From: Pseudomonadota bacterium
GTDB lineage: Bacteria; Pseudomonadota; Alphaproteobacteria; UBA9655
Assembly: GCA_018242065.1 (NCBI GenBank)
Contig: JAFECQ010000001.1
Span: 1 to 39,640, forward strand
DNA: 39,640 nt
Reading direction: 5' to 3'
Shown here: piece after piece, positions 1 through 8,667 of the stretch
Position numbering within the stretch: position 1 is the stretch's first letter
Layout of the letters: every line of letters starts with the position of its first letter
Notes under the pieces: generated by a model
What the model was told of the DNA's origin: nothing
Database searches by the model: none
What the model saw: the letters and a program-made list of their open reading frames with translations, nothing else
Made by a program: the position numbers and the translations under genes

Positions 1-126
1 AAAAAATGTGTCTACAGATTAGCTCCATAAGAGAATTCAGTCTCCATAAAAAATACGACTTTTCTTTAAAAAATTCCAGATTATTAAATGGCCAAATTTA
101 ATTCTCGGATTTTAAAGTCAAAATGC
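1..126. other. Non-coding AT-rich leader region
   Basis: I see no open reading frame with a ribosome binding site, RNA gene or clear repeat here. The stretch is AT-rich and leads into the promoter of the tRNA gene. The end of an upstream gene outside the window could be nearby, but nothing in these bases shows it. Confidence 0.4.
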
Positions 127-155
127 TTGCTCCGTGAGAAGAGTTAAGGTATATG
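127..155 (+). promoter_or_regulatory. Sigma-70-type promoter for tRNA-Pro (and probably tlc)
   Basis: TTGCTC (127-132) and TATATG (150-155) are separated by exactly 17 bp, and the tRNA begins 9 bp after the -10 box. The match to the TTGACA/TATAAT consensus is moderate and the spacing is ideal. No other promoter-like element fits in the 17 bp between the tRNA and tlc, so this one may drive both. Confidence 0.55.
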
Positions 156-164
156 AGAATTGTT

Positions 165-241
165 CGGGGTGTAGCGCAGCCTGGTAGCGCGCCTGGTTTG
201 GGACCAGGATGTCGGGGGTTCAAATCCTCTCACCCCGACCA
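165..241 (+). tRNA. tRNA-Pro (anticodon TGG)
   Basis: A full cloverleaf can be drawn. The acceptor arm CGGGGTG (165-171) pairs with CACCCCG (231-237), followed by discriminator A and an encoded CCA (239-241). The anticodon stem CCTGG/CCAGG encloses the loop TTTGGGA with anticodon TGG at 199-201. The T-arm contains GGTTCAAATC. The 77-nt length and the encoded CCA are normal for a bacterial tRNA-Pro that reads CCN codons. The start codon of tlc lies only 17 bp downstream. Confidence 0.97.
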
Positions 242-258
242 TTCATAGGATAATCATC

Positions 259-1776
259 ATGTCAAACTCTCTAGATGAGCCTCACCTATCGAAAATTCGT
301 ATAACGTTATGGCCTATTCAAAACAGTGAACTAAAAAAGTTCCTGCCAATGGGTATGATGATGTTTCTTGTTCTCTTTGATTATACGCTTCTAAGAAATA
401 CAAAAGATGCGCTCCTTATCACAGCGCCGATGTGTGGTGCAGAAGTTATTCCTTTCTTAAAGATAGGGGATATTCCTTGTGCCATCCTCTTCTTTTTTAT
501 CTATGCCAAGCTGAGCAATATTTTAAGTCGCGAAAAACTCTTTTATTCCTGTCTCATACCTTTCCTTATTTTCTTTGGTGTGTTTGCTTTCATTATTTAT
601 CCAAATAGGGAATTCCTCCACCCAACTCTCGAATCAGTTATTACTCTAAGAGAGGCATACCCTCATCTAAAGTGGTTTATCTCTATCTATGGTGTTTGGT
701 CTTTTGGTATCTTCTATATTCTATCAGAGTTATTTGGCGTAATCATCATTGCTTTATTATTTTGGCAATTTGCCAATGAAGTGACACGCACGAATGAGGC
801 AAAGCGTTTCTATCCCTTTTTCGGTTTCTTGGGAAACATTGCCTTAATGACAGCTGGAACCTTTGGAGAATACCTCGCCCAGCTTAATGCCAGCCTCCCT
901 TCAGAAGCAGATGCCTGGGGGATGAGCATTTCTTATATCATAACAAGCGTTGTTGCTGCAGGAACAGGTGTCATCTGTATTTATTGGTGGATGAACCGGT
1001 ATGTGCTAATTGATCCGTTTTATTATGATGGCGCAAAGCCTGAAGAAAAGAAAAAAGATAAACCAAAGCTTTCAATTGGCGAAAGTCTTTCTTATCTCCT
1101 GTCTTCGAAATATTTAGGGTTTATCGCCATTCTTGTTGTGAGCTATGGCATAACAGCGAATATCATTGATGTCACATGGAAAAGCCAAGTCAAAGATTAT
1201 TTTCCAAAGTCCAATGACTATTTTGCATTCATGGGCCGCTTTTCATATTGGACAGGAATTGCAACCATGGCACTCATTATGACAACTAAAGGAATTGTGC
1301 GTCGTTTCGGATGGTTTACAGGAGCCATCATTACACCTTCTATGTTCCTTATAACAAGCGCTCTTTTCTTTACTTTTATTCTTTTTAAGGACAGTTTGGA
1401 ATCACCAACTCTTATGTTTGGTGTCGGCTCTCTTTACATGGCCGTTATGATTGGAGCCACTCAAAATATTCTGAGTAAGGGCATGAAGTATTCTCTTTTT
1501 GATCCGACAAAAGAAATGGCTTACATCCCCCTTGATCAAGAGCTTAAGGTAAAGGGAAAAGCCGCCGTCGATGTCATTGGAAGCCGCCTCGGAAAATCTG
1601 GCGGTGGCTTTATCCAATTTATACTTTTGACTCTCACAGCTGGCACACAAATGACAATTCTACCCTATCTTTGTGCCATACTTATCGTTGTTATGTTGAC
1701 CTGGATGGGAGCGGTAAAAGGCCTTTCCAAATTATACACAGACAAACTTGATTCTTCCAAAAAACTCCAGACCTAA
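259..1776 (+). CDS. tlc: ATP/ADP translocase (nucleotide transporter, Tlc/NTT family)
   Basis: The 505-residue protein has about 12 hydrophobic segments and the family signature near its N-terminus: RNTKD at residues 46-50 and GAEVIPFLK at 60-68. Length and sequence match the Tlc/NTT carriers of Rickettsia, Chlamydia and plastids, which exchange host ATP for bacterial ADP or import other nucleotides across the inner membrane. The exact substrate cannot be told from sequence alone because family members differ. ATG 259 follows an AGGATAA ribosome binding site. The gene stands alone, 17 bp behind tRNA-Pro, and may be read from the tRNA promoter. Its presence is the strongest sign of an intracellular lifestyle in the window. 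Confidence 0.95.
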   Translation: MSNSLDEPHLSKIRITLWPIQNSELKKFLPMGMMMFLVLFDYTLLRNTKDALLITAPMCGAEVIPFLKIGDIPCAILFFFIYAKLSNILSREKLFYSCLIPFLIFFGVFAFIIYPNREFLHPTLESVITLREAYPHLKWFISIYGVWSFGIFYILSELFGVIIIALLFWQFANEVTRTNEAKRFYPFFGFLGNIALMTAGTFGEYLAQLNASLPSEADAWGMSISYIITSVVAAGTGVICIYWWMNRYVLIDPFYYDGAKPEEKKKDKPKLSIGESLSYLLSSKYLGFIAILVVSYGITANIIDVTWKSQVKDYFPKSNDYFAFMGRFSYWTGIATMALIMTTKGIVRRFGWFTGAIITPSMFLITSALFFTFILFKDSLESPTLMFGVGSLYMAVMIGATQNILSKGMKYSLFDPTKEMAYIPLDQELKVKGKAAVDVIGSRLGKSGGGFIQFILLTLTAGTQMTILPYLCAILIVVMLTWMGAVKGLSKLYTDKLDSSKKLQT

Positions 1777-1901
1777 AACGTTCTCTAAAGCCTTCCAAAC
1801 TTAACGACATGGATACGAAAGTTCATTCCTATTAACTGTTTATTAAAATGGTGATGATAATAATGAGTTGAAAAGAGGCCAAACTTTAGAAGGTGATTGA
1901 G

Positions 1902-3617
1902 ATGTTCGTTTCAGACTGGCTCATCAAGGCATTCGCAAAGATATCTCTTAATCATCTCTTCTTAGTTCCCGGAGGAGAAGTAGATCCTTTCGTAATAGCC
2001 CTAGGAAAACAGCAGAAACTGAAAGCCATTGTGGCATGTCATGAAGAGGGAGCTGGATTTATGGCAGATGGTTACGCGCGTATTTCCGAAAATGGAATGG
2101 GTGTAAGCATGACAATAGGAGCGCCAGGTGCTGGGAATAGCATTCCCGCTGCTCTAGCGGCATCATCTGATGGAAGCTCTGTACTTTTTATTACAGGAGG
2201 ATCTCCCTTACCTAAAATGGGGCTCGCAACTTTTCAAGAAACAGATGAGGATGGAACGAATGATTCACGTTTGTTTTCTCAAGTTGTCCAATTTTCCAGG
2301 ACAATTGTTGAAGAAAATGAGTTCCCTCGTGTCCTGCAAGAAACCTTAAAACATATGAGAAATTATAGTGCAGGTCCTGCACATATTTCTGTACCTGTTG
2401 ATATCCAGCAAAGAAACATTGATTCAGATGTATGTGTGATAGCGCCCCCCAGACTACGATCGGTAGATATTGAAAAAGCACGCTCAGTTGCAACAGAACT
2501 TCTTTCAAAGAAGAAAAAAATAGCTTTTCTTATTGGGAGAGGAGCTAAACTAAGTCATGCCAAAGAATCACTTCTTGAGTTCATAGAAACGTTTGAAATT
2601 CCTTTTGCAACCACTGCTTCAGCCAAAGGATTTCTTCCCGAAGATCACCCTTTAGCTCTAGGAATGTTTGGTTATGCGGGAAATCAAAGGGCCATTCGCA
2701 CATTTATAGAAGAGGAGATTGAAGCAATATTCATTCTGGGGTCAAGTCTTAATCAACGAGATACTCTTTTCTGGGACAAGACTCTTGCTAATAAAAAGAT
2801 ATTGATTCAAGTGGACTCTAATCCTCTTATGATAGGACACAATTACCCTGTAAATGATCATATTCTCGCTGATGTCAATGCTCTTTTCCAATTTTGGAAC
2901 AATGAAAAACTTAACTTATTTAAAGAATTAGCAGCGTCAGTTCCAGAGCGTAAAGATTTTAATGAAAAAGTACTTCAAAAAATCCCTCTTTTTTATGATG
3001 AGCAAAATTTATCTTCTCTTGAAGTTCCCATTCATCCTGCACGACTTATCAGTGCTATGAACGATTTTCTCCCTAATGATACACTTCTTTTTATTGATTC
3101 AGGAGCTCATCGAGCATTTGCTGATCATTATTGGATATGTCGTGAGAAACGTTCCGTTTGTTCAGCAACAAATATTGGTCCCATGGGATGGGCTATACCT
3201 GCAAGCATAGGAGGAAAGCTTGCTTCTCCTCATCAGCCGGTTGTAACTATTACAGGTGATGGCTGTATGCGTATGCATGGCATGGAAATAGCTACAGCTG
3301 CACGATATCACGTACCTGTTATCTTTGTCATAAGCAATAATAATGCGCTTGGGAATGTTTACTTAAGAATGCTAAAAGAAAATCCTGGAGCAGCAGAAAT
3401 AACAAAGCTTCCCCATATTGATTGGGTCGCATTTGGTCAAACACTTGGAGCAAATGGTATACGTGTTGAAGATCCCAAAGATTTAGAAAATGCTTTTAAG
3501 ATAGCTCTAAAGGCAGAGGGCCCTTTTATTATTGACGTTTCAACATCTTCAACAGCTGGAACACCTATCGCTCCTTATCAAGAAGCGGTAAGTCAAAGTC
3601 TTAGAGATTCAACATAA
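1902..3617 (+). CDS. Thiamine diphosphate-dependent enzyme, acetolactate synthase-like
   Basis: The 571-residue protein has the three-domain layout of the ThDP family: an N-terminal pyrimidine-binding domain with the activating glutamate E48 in CHEEGA, a central domain, and a C-terminal pyrophosphate-binding domain with GDG at about 452-454 and SNNNALGN some 28 residues on. This is the architecture of acetolactate synthase, glyoxylate carboligase and 2-oxoacid decarboxylases. No small regulatory subunit (ilvN/ilvH) follows, so assignment to valine/isoleucine synthesis is doubtful and the substrate stays open. ATG 1902 sits 8 bp after AGAAGGTGA; an in-frame GTG at 1893 lies inside that site and is unlikely. 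The next gene starts 11 bp downstream and is probably co-transcribed. Confidence 0.85.
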   Translation: MFVSDWLIKAFAKISLNHLFLVPGGEVDPFVIALGKQQKLKAIVACHEEGAGFMADGYARISENGMGVSMTIGAPGAGNSIPAALAASSDGSSVLFITGGSPLPKMGLATFQETDEDGTNDSRLFSQVVQFSRTIVEENEFPRVLQETLKHMRNYSAGPAHISVPVDIQQRNIDSDVCVIAPPRLRSVDIEKARSVATELLSKKKKIAFLIGRGAKLSHAKESLLEFIETFEIPFATTASAKGFLPEDHPLALGMFGYAGNQRAIRTFIEEEIEAIFILGSSLNQRDTLFWDKTLANKKILIQVDSNPLMIGHNYPVNDHILADVNALFQFWNNEKLNLFKELAASVPERKDFNEKVLQKIPLFYDEQNLSSLEVPIHPARLISAMNDFLPNDTLLFIDSGAHRAFADHYWICREKRSVCSATNIGPMGWAIPASIGGKLASPHQPVVTITGDGCMRMHGMEIATAARYHVPVIFVISNNNALGNVYLRMLKENPGAAEITKLPHIDWVAFGQTLGANGIRVEDPKDLENAFKIALKAEGPFIIDVSTSSTAGTPIAPYQEAVSQSLRDST

Positions 3618-3628
3618 GGGAGCATTTA

Positions 3629-4174
3629 ATGTCCATTCTTCCTGATCCAACTTTAACAAATCAAAAAGCGAAAGAAACCTATCAAAAAATAGATGATCTA
3701 CGGGGAGGACACCACTATCCTGGTTTATACGTTGCCCTTTCTAATTATCCAGAACTTGCTGAGGCTTTTTCAAACTTTGGGCAGTTTTTAAGATTTAAGG
3801 GAAAGCTTCCAGCAGACATAAGAGAAGTAGCTATCCTAACGACAGCCTCCTCACTAAGGATTGTATTTGAATGGATAACTCACCAACCGAATGCTTTGGA
3901 AGCTGGCCTTACACCTCAACTCATTCAAAGAATTTTAAAAAATGATTTCTTGAAAGACTATCCTCTTTATGCACAAGTCCAAGAACTTGTGCGTATTTTT
4001 CTAAGTCTTGAAAAGGTTCCTCAAGAACTTCAAGATGGACTCATTAAAGAGCTAGGAATAGAAGCGTTCTTGCAGCTCTCGGTTATTGTTAACTTTTACC
4101 GTATGATAGCAGGCCTTACGATTGGGTTTGAATTTTCCATTCCTAAAGAAGACTTAAGTATTTTTTCTGAATAA
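3629..4174 (+). CDS. Carboxymuconolactone decarboxylase (CMD/AhpD-like) family protein
   Basis: The 181-residue protein contains the CMD-family helix pair: LPADIREVAIL (about residues 60-70), then EWITHQPNALEAGL, with the conserved glutamate, tryptophan and histidine. It lacks the CxxC pair of peroxidase-active AhpD proteins, so it resembles the non-redox branch of the family, which includes decarboxylases and many proteins of unknown role. AAGGGAG lies just upstream of ATG 3629. The 11-bp gap to the ThDP enzyme suggests one operon and possibly consecutive steps on one carboxylated substrate. The substrate is not identifiable. Confidence 0.75.
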   Translation: MSILPDPTLTNQKAKETYQKIDDLRGGHHYPGLYVALSNYPELAEAFSNFGQFLRFKGKLPADIREVAILTTASSLRIVFEWITHQPNALEAGLTPQLIQRILKNDFLKDYPLYAQVQELVRIFLSLEKVPQELQDGLIKELGIEAFLQLSVIVNFYRMIAGLTIGFEFSIPKEDLSIFSE

Positions 4175-4292
4175 AATTCACGCTTATAAAGTCATTAAAT
4201 TTATATTTTTATTTGTTTTTCAAATTAAAAGATATCAATTCTAATTTATTTCATATATACATCAGTCATAATTTATTTCCTTTACATTACAC

Positions 4293-4321
4293 TTGACATC
4301 TTTCTCTTAACACTCCATGTC
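4293..4321 (+). promoter_or_regulatory. Possible promoter of the fab operon
   Basis: A perfect TTGACA (4293-4298) is followed after 17 bp by CATGTC (4316-4321), a weak -10 box. A purine-rich AGAGAAGG ribosome binding site lies between this and the fabD start. The 180-bp gap after the preceding gene otherwise shows only AT-rich DNA. The -10 assignment is uncertain. Confidence 0.4.
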
Positions 4322-4354
4322 TAAAGTAGGCAGAAATAAAGAGAAGGCACCTCA

Positions 4355-5302
4355 ATGAAAGCATTTCTTTTCCCTGGGCAAGGGTCCCAAAGTATCGGCA
4401 TGGGGCGCGAAATTTACGATTCTTTTCGTTGCGCCAAGGATGTTTTTCAAGAAGTCAACGAAGCTCTCCAACAAAATCTTACCAAGATCATTTTCGAAGG
4501 GCCAGAGTCAGACTTAGTCTTGACTGAAAACACTCAACCTGCACTGATGATGGTGAGTATGGCTATCATGCGCGTTTTAGAGAAAGAGGGAGGACTCGAT
4601 CTTTCCAAAGCTGCATCATATGTCGCAGGCCATTCTCTCGGACAATATACAGCTTTGTGTGCTGCTGGGTCATTAAGCCTTAGTGATACGGCCTGCCTTT
4701 TAAAAATTCGGGGTCAAGCCATGCAAAAAGCGGTCCCTGTGGGAGAAGGCGCTATGGCAGCTATTTTAGGCCTTGAAATGGCGGATGTTGAAAAGATAGC
4801 TCTTGAAGCAGCCCAAGGAGATATATGCGAGATTGCAAACGATAATAGCCCAGGACAAATTGTGATCAGCGGCCATCGTGAAGCCGTTGAAAGGGCTGTG
4901 GAACTTTCCAAAACCTATGGTGCAAAGCGAAGTCTTCTTTTAAATGTGAGTGCCCCCTTTCACTGTGCGTTAATGAAACCTGCTCAAGAGAGAATGCAAG
5001 AAGCTTTTGAAAGCGTCTGTGTAAAGGATCCTTGCGTTCCCGTAATTGATAATGTTACGGCAGATGCTGTTCAAAATGGAGACGCCCTACGTACACTTTT
5101 GATCCAACAAGTTACGGGTCGGGTTCGTTGGTGTGAAAGTATTTTAACCATGGCTGAGTTAGGTATTACGACAAGCCTTGAAATTGGAGCAGGTAAGGTC
5201 CTTACAGGACTTTCCAAGCGAATTGTGCCCACAATAGAAGCTTTTGCATTGAACACACCATTTGACATAGAATCAATGTTAAAGAAAGATTTAGCCGCTT
5301 AA
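4355..5302 (+). CDS. fabD: Malonyl-CoA:ACP transacylase
   Basis: The enzyme moves malonyl groups from CoA to acyl carrier protein, supplying the extender unit for fatty-acid synthesis in the cytoplasm. The 315-residue protein begins with the typical FPGQGSQ, has the nucleophile S94 in GHSLGQY, and the catalytic H203 in APFHCALM, close to S92 and H201 of the E. coli enzyme. ATG 4355 follows AGAGAAGG. It heads the fabD-fabG-acpP-fabF-mltG cluster, with fabG 10 bp downstream. Confidence 0.97.
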   Translation: MKAFLFPGQGSQSIGMGREIYDSFRCAKDVFQEVNEALQQNLTKIIFEGPESDLVLTENTQPALMMVSMAIMRVLEKEGGLDLSKAASYVAGHSLGQYTALCAAGSLSLSDTACLLKIRGQAMQKAVPVGEGAMAAILGLEMADVEKIALEAAQGDICEIANDNSPGQIVISGHREAVERAVELSKTYGAKRSLLLNVSAPFHCALMKPAQERMQEAFESVCVKDPCVPVIDNVTADAVQNGDALRTLLIQQVTGRVRWCESILTMAELGITTSLEIGAGKVLTGLSKRIVPTIEAFALNTPFDIESMLKKDLAA

Positions 5303-5312
5303 AGGAGAAAAT

Positions 5313-6050
5313 ATGTTTGGACTTAAAGGAAAAAAAGCACTGATCACAGGAGCAACAGGTGGCTTGGGTGCTGAAATCGCCCGAGCACTTCATCAACAAG
5401 GTGCAACCATTGTTATCTCAGGAACTCGTAAAGAAAAGCTTGATATCCTTGCTAATGAGCTTGGAGAACGCGTTAAAGTTATTCCTTGCGATCTTTCAAA
5501 TGCTGAATCAACACAAAAGCTTGTATCAGAAGCAGAAGCTGCCCTCGGTGGACTTGATATCTTAATTAATAATGCTGGCCTCACTCAAGACGGACTTATG
5601 TTGCGCATGAGCGATGAACAATGGTCAAAAGTCATTGAGGTGAACCTCAGCTCTGTTTTTCGTTTATCACGCGAAGCTATTAAGGGCATGATGAAACAAC
5701 GTCAGGGAAGAATTATTAATATTACATCAATTGTTGGTATTACAGGTAATGCAGGCCAAGCCAACTACGCCGCATCAAAGGCAGGTCTCATTGGACTTTC
5801 TAAATCTTTGGCTGCTGAAGTGGCCACACGTGGCATTACGGTAAACTGCATCGCTCCTGGGTTTATCGAATCACCCATGACCGATGTATTAAATGAAAAA
5901 CAACGTGAGAAAATTTTAGGCGAAATTCCTCAAGGAAATATTGGTTCACCTCTTGATATAGCAGCTGGTGTTGTATATTTAGCAAGCAATGAAGCCAAGT
6001 ATGTAACGGGTCAAACCCTTCATATCAATGGCGGAATGGCAATGGTGTAA
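5313..6050 (+). CDS. fabG: 3-oxoacyl-ACP reductase
   Basis: This NADPH-dependent short-chain dehydrogenase carries out the first reduction in each fatty-acid elongation cycle. The 245-residue protein shows TGATGGLG for the dinucleotide (residues 10-17), the NNAG motif, and the catalytic triad S139, Y152, K156 (YAASK). The C-terminus VTGQTLHINGGMAM is typical of FabG. AAAGGAG precedes ATG 5313. It would normally be followed directly by acpP, but a gene for a secreted protein lies between them here. Confidence 0.97.
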   Translation: MFGLKGKKALITGATGGLGAEIARALHQQGATIVISGTRKEKLDILANELGERVKVIPCDLSNAESTQKLVSEAEAALGGLDILINNAGLTQDGLMLRMSDEQWSKVIEVNLSSVFRLSREAIKGMMKQRQGRIINITSIVGITGNAGQANYAASKAGLIGLSKSLAAEVATRGITVNCIAPGFIESPMTDVLNEKQREKILGEIPQGNIGSPLDIAAGVVYLASNEAKYVTGQTLHINGGMAMV

Positions 6051-6090
6051 ATATAGCGTACTGTTATTAACTTTTAAACGAGGCTTTTTT

Positions 6091-6936
6091 ATGAATGCAA
6101 GTGTAAAGAAGTATATATTAGCGGGCATTTGTATTACATCATTAACCTTACAACTGCCTGCGCAAGCACTCGATGACGATGATATTTGTGCTCCAAATCT
6201 TTCTGGGGCAAGCGTACTTAAGAAAGATGAAATTGATCTTGAGAAAATATTAAGTTCTTTAAAACTTGAAAGTTTTACTTCATTATATCGGGTCTTTGAA
6301 ACTCTTGAAAGCGCAGCGCAAGAAGCCACATTGAAGGGTAAGCATACTGATGCAGCTCAATTATGGGAGGGAGTGACACTCTACGCTGATGCTATCGTAG
6401 ATCCCTCCTCTATATATTATAAATCATATGGAATTATTCTTGATGTAGGAGCTGTTTTTGCAGCGGAAACGAGTAAACAGAAACAAATTCGAGATCGAAA
6501 AGAGATGGGGTTTAGAGAGGCTGGGAAATCCTATTTCCGCGCTCAAAATTACCGTCGCACTGAAGAAATGCTAGTTCGGCTTAAAGACCATAGAGTTAAA
6601 AAAGGTCTTAAGAACCTTAATCTTACAATTGATGAAGCCAAATTAGCAGCTGAAGCTTCTCAATTTGAGCATAATTCTCGGAATGAAATTCACTATAGAC
6701 GCTTAGTGGCATGCGACCCATCTTCTACTAATAATGATACCTTATACTTGATTGAGCGACTATGGGAGCTAAAAAGTTGGCCTGATGCTCCGAATACATG
6801 TTGGATGTTTATGAAAAGAACACGGGATAGTGATCCTGAGGCCTACGTAAAAGCATGTGAATTGTTTGAAAAATATGATCCTGAATTATTAAAGCATGCA
6901 ATAAATAATGAAAAGACGAAGAATGTAGAAGAATAA
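6091..6936 (+). CDS. Secreted protein of unknown function, mainly helical
   Basis: I do not recognise this 281-residue protein. It starts with a clear signal peptide (MNASVKK, a hydrophobic stretch, then AQA-LDDDD near residue 24), so the mature protein is exported and starts very acidic. The rest is rich in charged helices with paired aromatic/alanine patterns, such as HTDAAQLWEGVTLYADA and GKSYFRAQNYRRTEEML, which resemble TPR/Sel1-like helical repeats without meeting a clear consensus. ATG 6091 follows ACGAGG by about 7 bp; an in-frame ATG at 6028 overlaps fabG and would bury the signal peptide, so I reject it. The gene lies between fabG and acpP and looks like an insertion into a conserved cluster. 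Confidence 0.65.
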   Translation: MNASVKKYILAGICITSLTLQLPAQALDDDDICAPNLSGASVLKKDEIDLEKILSSLKLESFTSLYRVFETLESAAQEATLKGKHTDAAQLWEGVTLYADAIVDPSSIYYKSYGIILDVGAVFAAETSKQKQIRDRKEMGFREAGKSYFRAQNYRRTEEMLVRLKDHRVKKGLKNLNLTIDEAKLAAEASQFEHNSRNEIHYRRLVACDPSSTNNDTLYLIERLWELKSWPDAPNTCWMFMKRTRDSDPEAYVKACELFEKYDPELLKHAINNEKTKNVEE

Positions 6937-7038
6937 ATTTTCTCTGAATTAATGAAAGTGCACTAAAAATGATTTTTTAAACTTATTTTTAAGCTAATTG
7001 CAGGATTTTCATGAAGATCTGCAAATTTTTTTACACTC

Positions 7039-7067
7039 TTGGCTAGCCAAACAGATAAGAGTATGCT
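7039..7067 (+). promoter_or_regulatory. Probable acpP promoter with overlapping palindrome
   Basis: TTGGCT (7039-7044) and TATGCT (7062-7067) are 17 bp apart, about 80 bp before acpP. The -35 box is the left part of a perfect 12-bp palindrome, TTGGCTAGCCAA (7039-7050), which could be an operator for a dimeric repressor. A separate promoter would make sense because the secreted-protein gene separates acpP from fabG. I do not recognise the operator sequence. Confidence 0.45.
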
Positions 7068-7145
7068 AGCAAGCCATGTTAAAGAGTAGGTAAAAAATGT
7101 TTTTACCTAAAATGTAATTGTCAACAACGTAAGGATGAAGTGAAA

Positions 7146-7385
7146 ATGAGTGACGTTGCTGCACGTGTAAAAAAAATTGTCGTTGAACACTTAGGTGTTG
7201 ATGAGGACAAAGTTACAGAAAATGCAAGCTTTGTAGATGATTTAGGCGCGGATAGTTTAGATACTGTTGAGCTCGTGATGGCTTTTGAAGAGGAATTCGG
7301 TTGTGAAATTCCTGATGAAGCCGCAGAGAAAATTCTCACAGTAAAAAATGCTATTGAATATGTTCAAGAGCGCGCTTCTAAATAA
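7146..7385 (+). CDS. acpP: Acyl carrier protein
   Basis: This 79-residue acidic protein carries growing acyl chains on a 4'-phosphopantetheine arm attached to S37 in GADSLDTVE, the canonical DSL motif. It feeds fatty-acid, lipid A and phospholipid synthesis. ATG 7146 gives the usual [10 protein letters not shown] start and lies 10 bp after AAGGA; an in-frame GTG at 7140 would add two residues and is less likely. fabF begins 12 bp downstream. Confidence 0.97.
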   Translation: MSDVAARVKKIVVEHLGVDEDKVTENASFVDDLGADSLDTVELVMAFEEEFGCEIPDEAAEKILTVKNAIEYVQERASK

Positions 7386-7397
7386 GTAACGAATGGT

Positions 7398-8666
7398 ATG
7401 AAATCTATGCGTCGAGTTGTTGTAACAGGCTTGGGTCTCGTCACTCCTCTAGGAAACGGTGTTGAAAGCACTTGGAAGAGACTTATACAAGGTGAATCAG
7501 GAATTCGACGCATAGATACCTTTGATACGGAAGCTCTGGCTTCAAAAGTAGCAGGTTTCGTTCCTCAAGGAACCGAGCCGTCTCAATTTAATTTTGAAGA
7601 TTACATCCCTTCTAAAGAGCGACGGAAAATGGACGATTTTATCGTCTATGGTATTGCCGCTGCGGAAGAAGCCTTAAAAGATTCAGGTTGGGTTGCCGAA
7701 ACCGAAGAACAGCAAGAAATGACTGGTGTCATGATTGGTTCAGGTGTCGGTGGATTACCCCGTATTTATGACGCCTCTATTATTCTCAAAGAAGGTGGCG
7801 CGCGCAAAGTCAGCCCTTTCTTTATCCCCTCTTGCCTTATTAATCTTGCCTCAGGCCAAGTTTCTATCCGTCATGGTTTTAAAGGTCCTAATCATGCCGT
7901 TGTAACTGCTTGTTCAACTGGCGCCCACGCAATCGGAGACGCTGCCCGTCTTATCCAATGGGGAGACGCGAATGTAATGGTTGCAGGGGGAGCGGAAGCT
8001 TCGGTCTGTGAAATTGGCGTTGCTGGTTTTGCGGCCTTAAGGGCTCTTTCCACCAATTTCAATGATGAACCCACAAAAGCATCTCGTCCCTGGGATAAAG
8101 ATCGAGACGGCTTTGTCATTGGCGAGGGTGCTGGCGTTGTTATTTTGGAAGAATATGAGCACGCTAAAAAGCGAGGAGCTAAAATTTACGCGGAAATTTT
8201 AGGATACGGCCTTTCTGGGGACGCGCACCATATGGTTGCACCTGCTGAAGACGGTAATGGCGGCTTTCGAGCCATGCGTAATGCCTTAAATCGCGCCAAT
8301 ATTGCACCTCAAGACTTGGGATACATTAACGCTCATGGAACCTCTACACCATTAGGCGATATGATTGAGCTCAATGCCGTTAACCGACTCTTGAATGGCA
8401 AGTCTCATAACGTAAGCATGTCTTCTACAAAATCCGCTATCGGTCATTTGTTGGGAGCTGCAGGAGGCGTCGAAGCAATTTTTTCTATCCTTGCAATGCG
8501 TGACGGAATTTTACCACCCACTTTGAACTTAGACAACCCGTCAGAAGGCACGGAAGATATCGACCTCATTCCCCATAATGCAAAAGAGAAAAAAGTGCGC
8601 TACGTCATGTCCAACTCCTTTGGGTTTGGCGGGACAAACGCCTCCCTTGTTTTTGGAACAGTATAA
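7398..8666 (+). CDS. fabF: 3-oxoacyl-ACP synthase II
   Basis: The condensing enzyme joins malonyl-ACP to acyl-ACP in chain elongation. The 422-residue thiolase-fold protein has the Cys-His-His catalytic set: C172 in TACSTG, H313 in NAHGTSTP and H350 in AIGHLLGA, and ends with the glycine-rich SNSFGFGGTNASLVF motif. The start is ATG 7398, with an internal ATG at 7407 (MRRVVVTG) as an alternative; neither has a strong ribosome binding site, so translation may be coupled to acpP. mltG follows without a gap. Confidence 0.96.
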   Translation: MKSMRRVVVTGLGLVTPLGNGVESTWKRLIQGESGIRRIDTFDTEALASKVAGFVPQGTEPSQFNFEDYIPSKERRKMDDFIVYGIAAAEEALKDSGWVAETEEQQEMTGVMIGSGVGGLPRIYDASIILKEGGARKVSPFFIPSCLINLASGQVSIRHGFKGPNHAVVTACSTGAHAIGDAARLIQWGDANVMVAGGAEASVCEIGVAGFAALRALSTNFNDEPTKASRPWDKDRDGFVIGEGAGVVILEEYEHAKKRGAKIYAEILGYGLSGDAHHMVAPAEDGNGGFRAMRNALNRANIAPQDLGYINAHGTSTPLGDMIELNAVNRLLNGKSHNVSMSSTKSAIGHLLGAAGGVEAIFSILAMRDGILPPTLNLDNPSEGTEDIDLIPHNAKEKKVRYVMSNSFGFGGTNASLVFGTV

Positions 8667-8667
8667 A

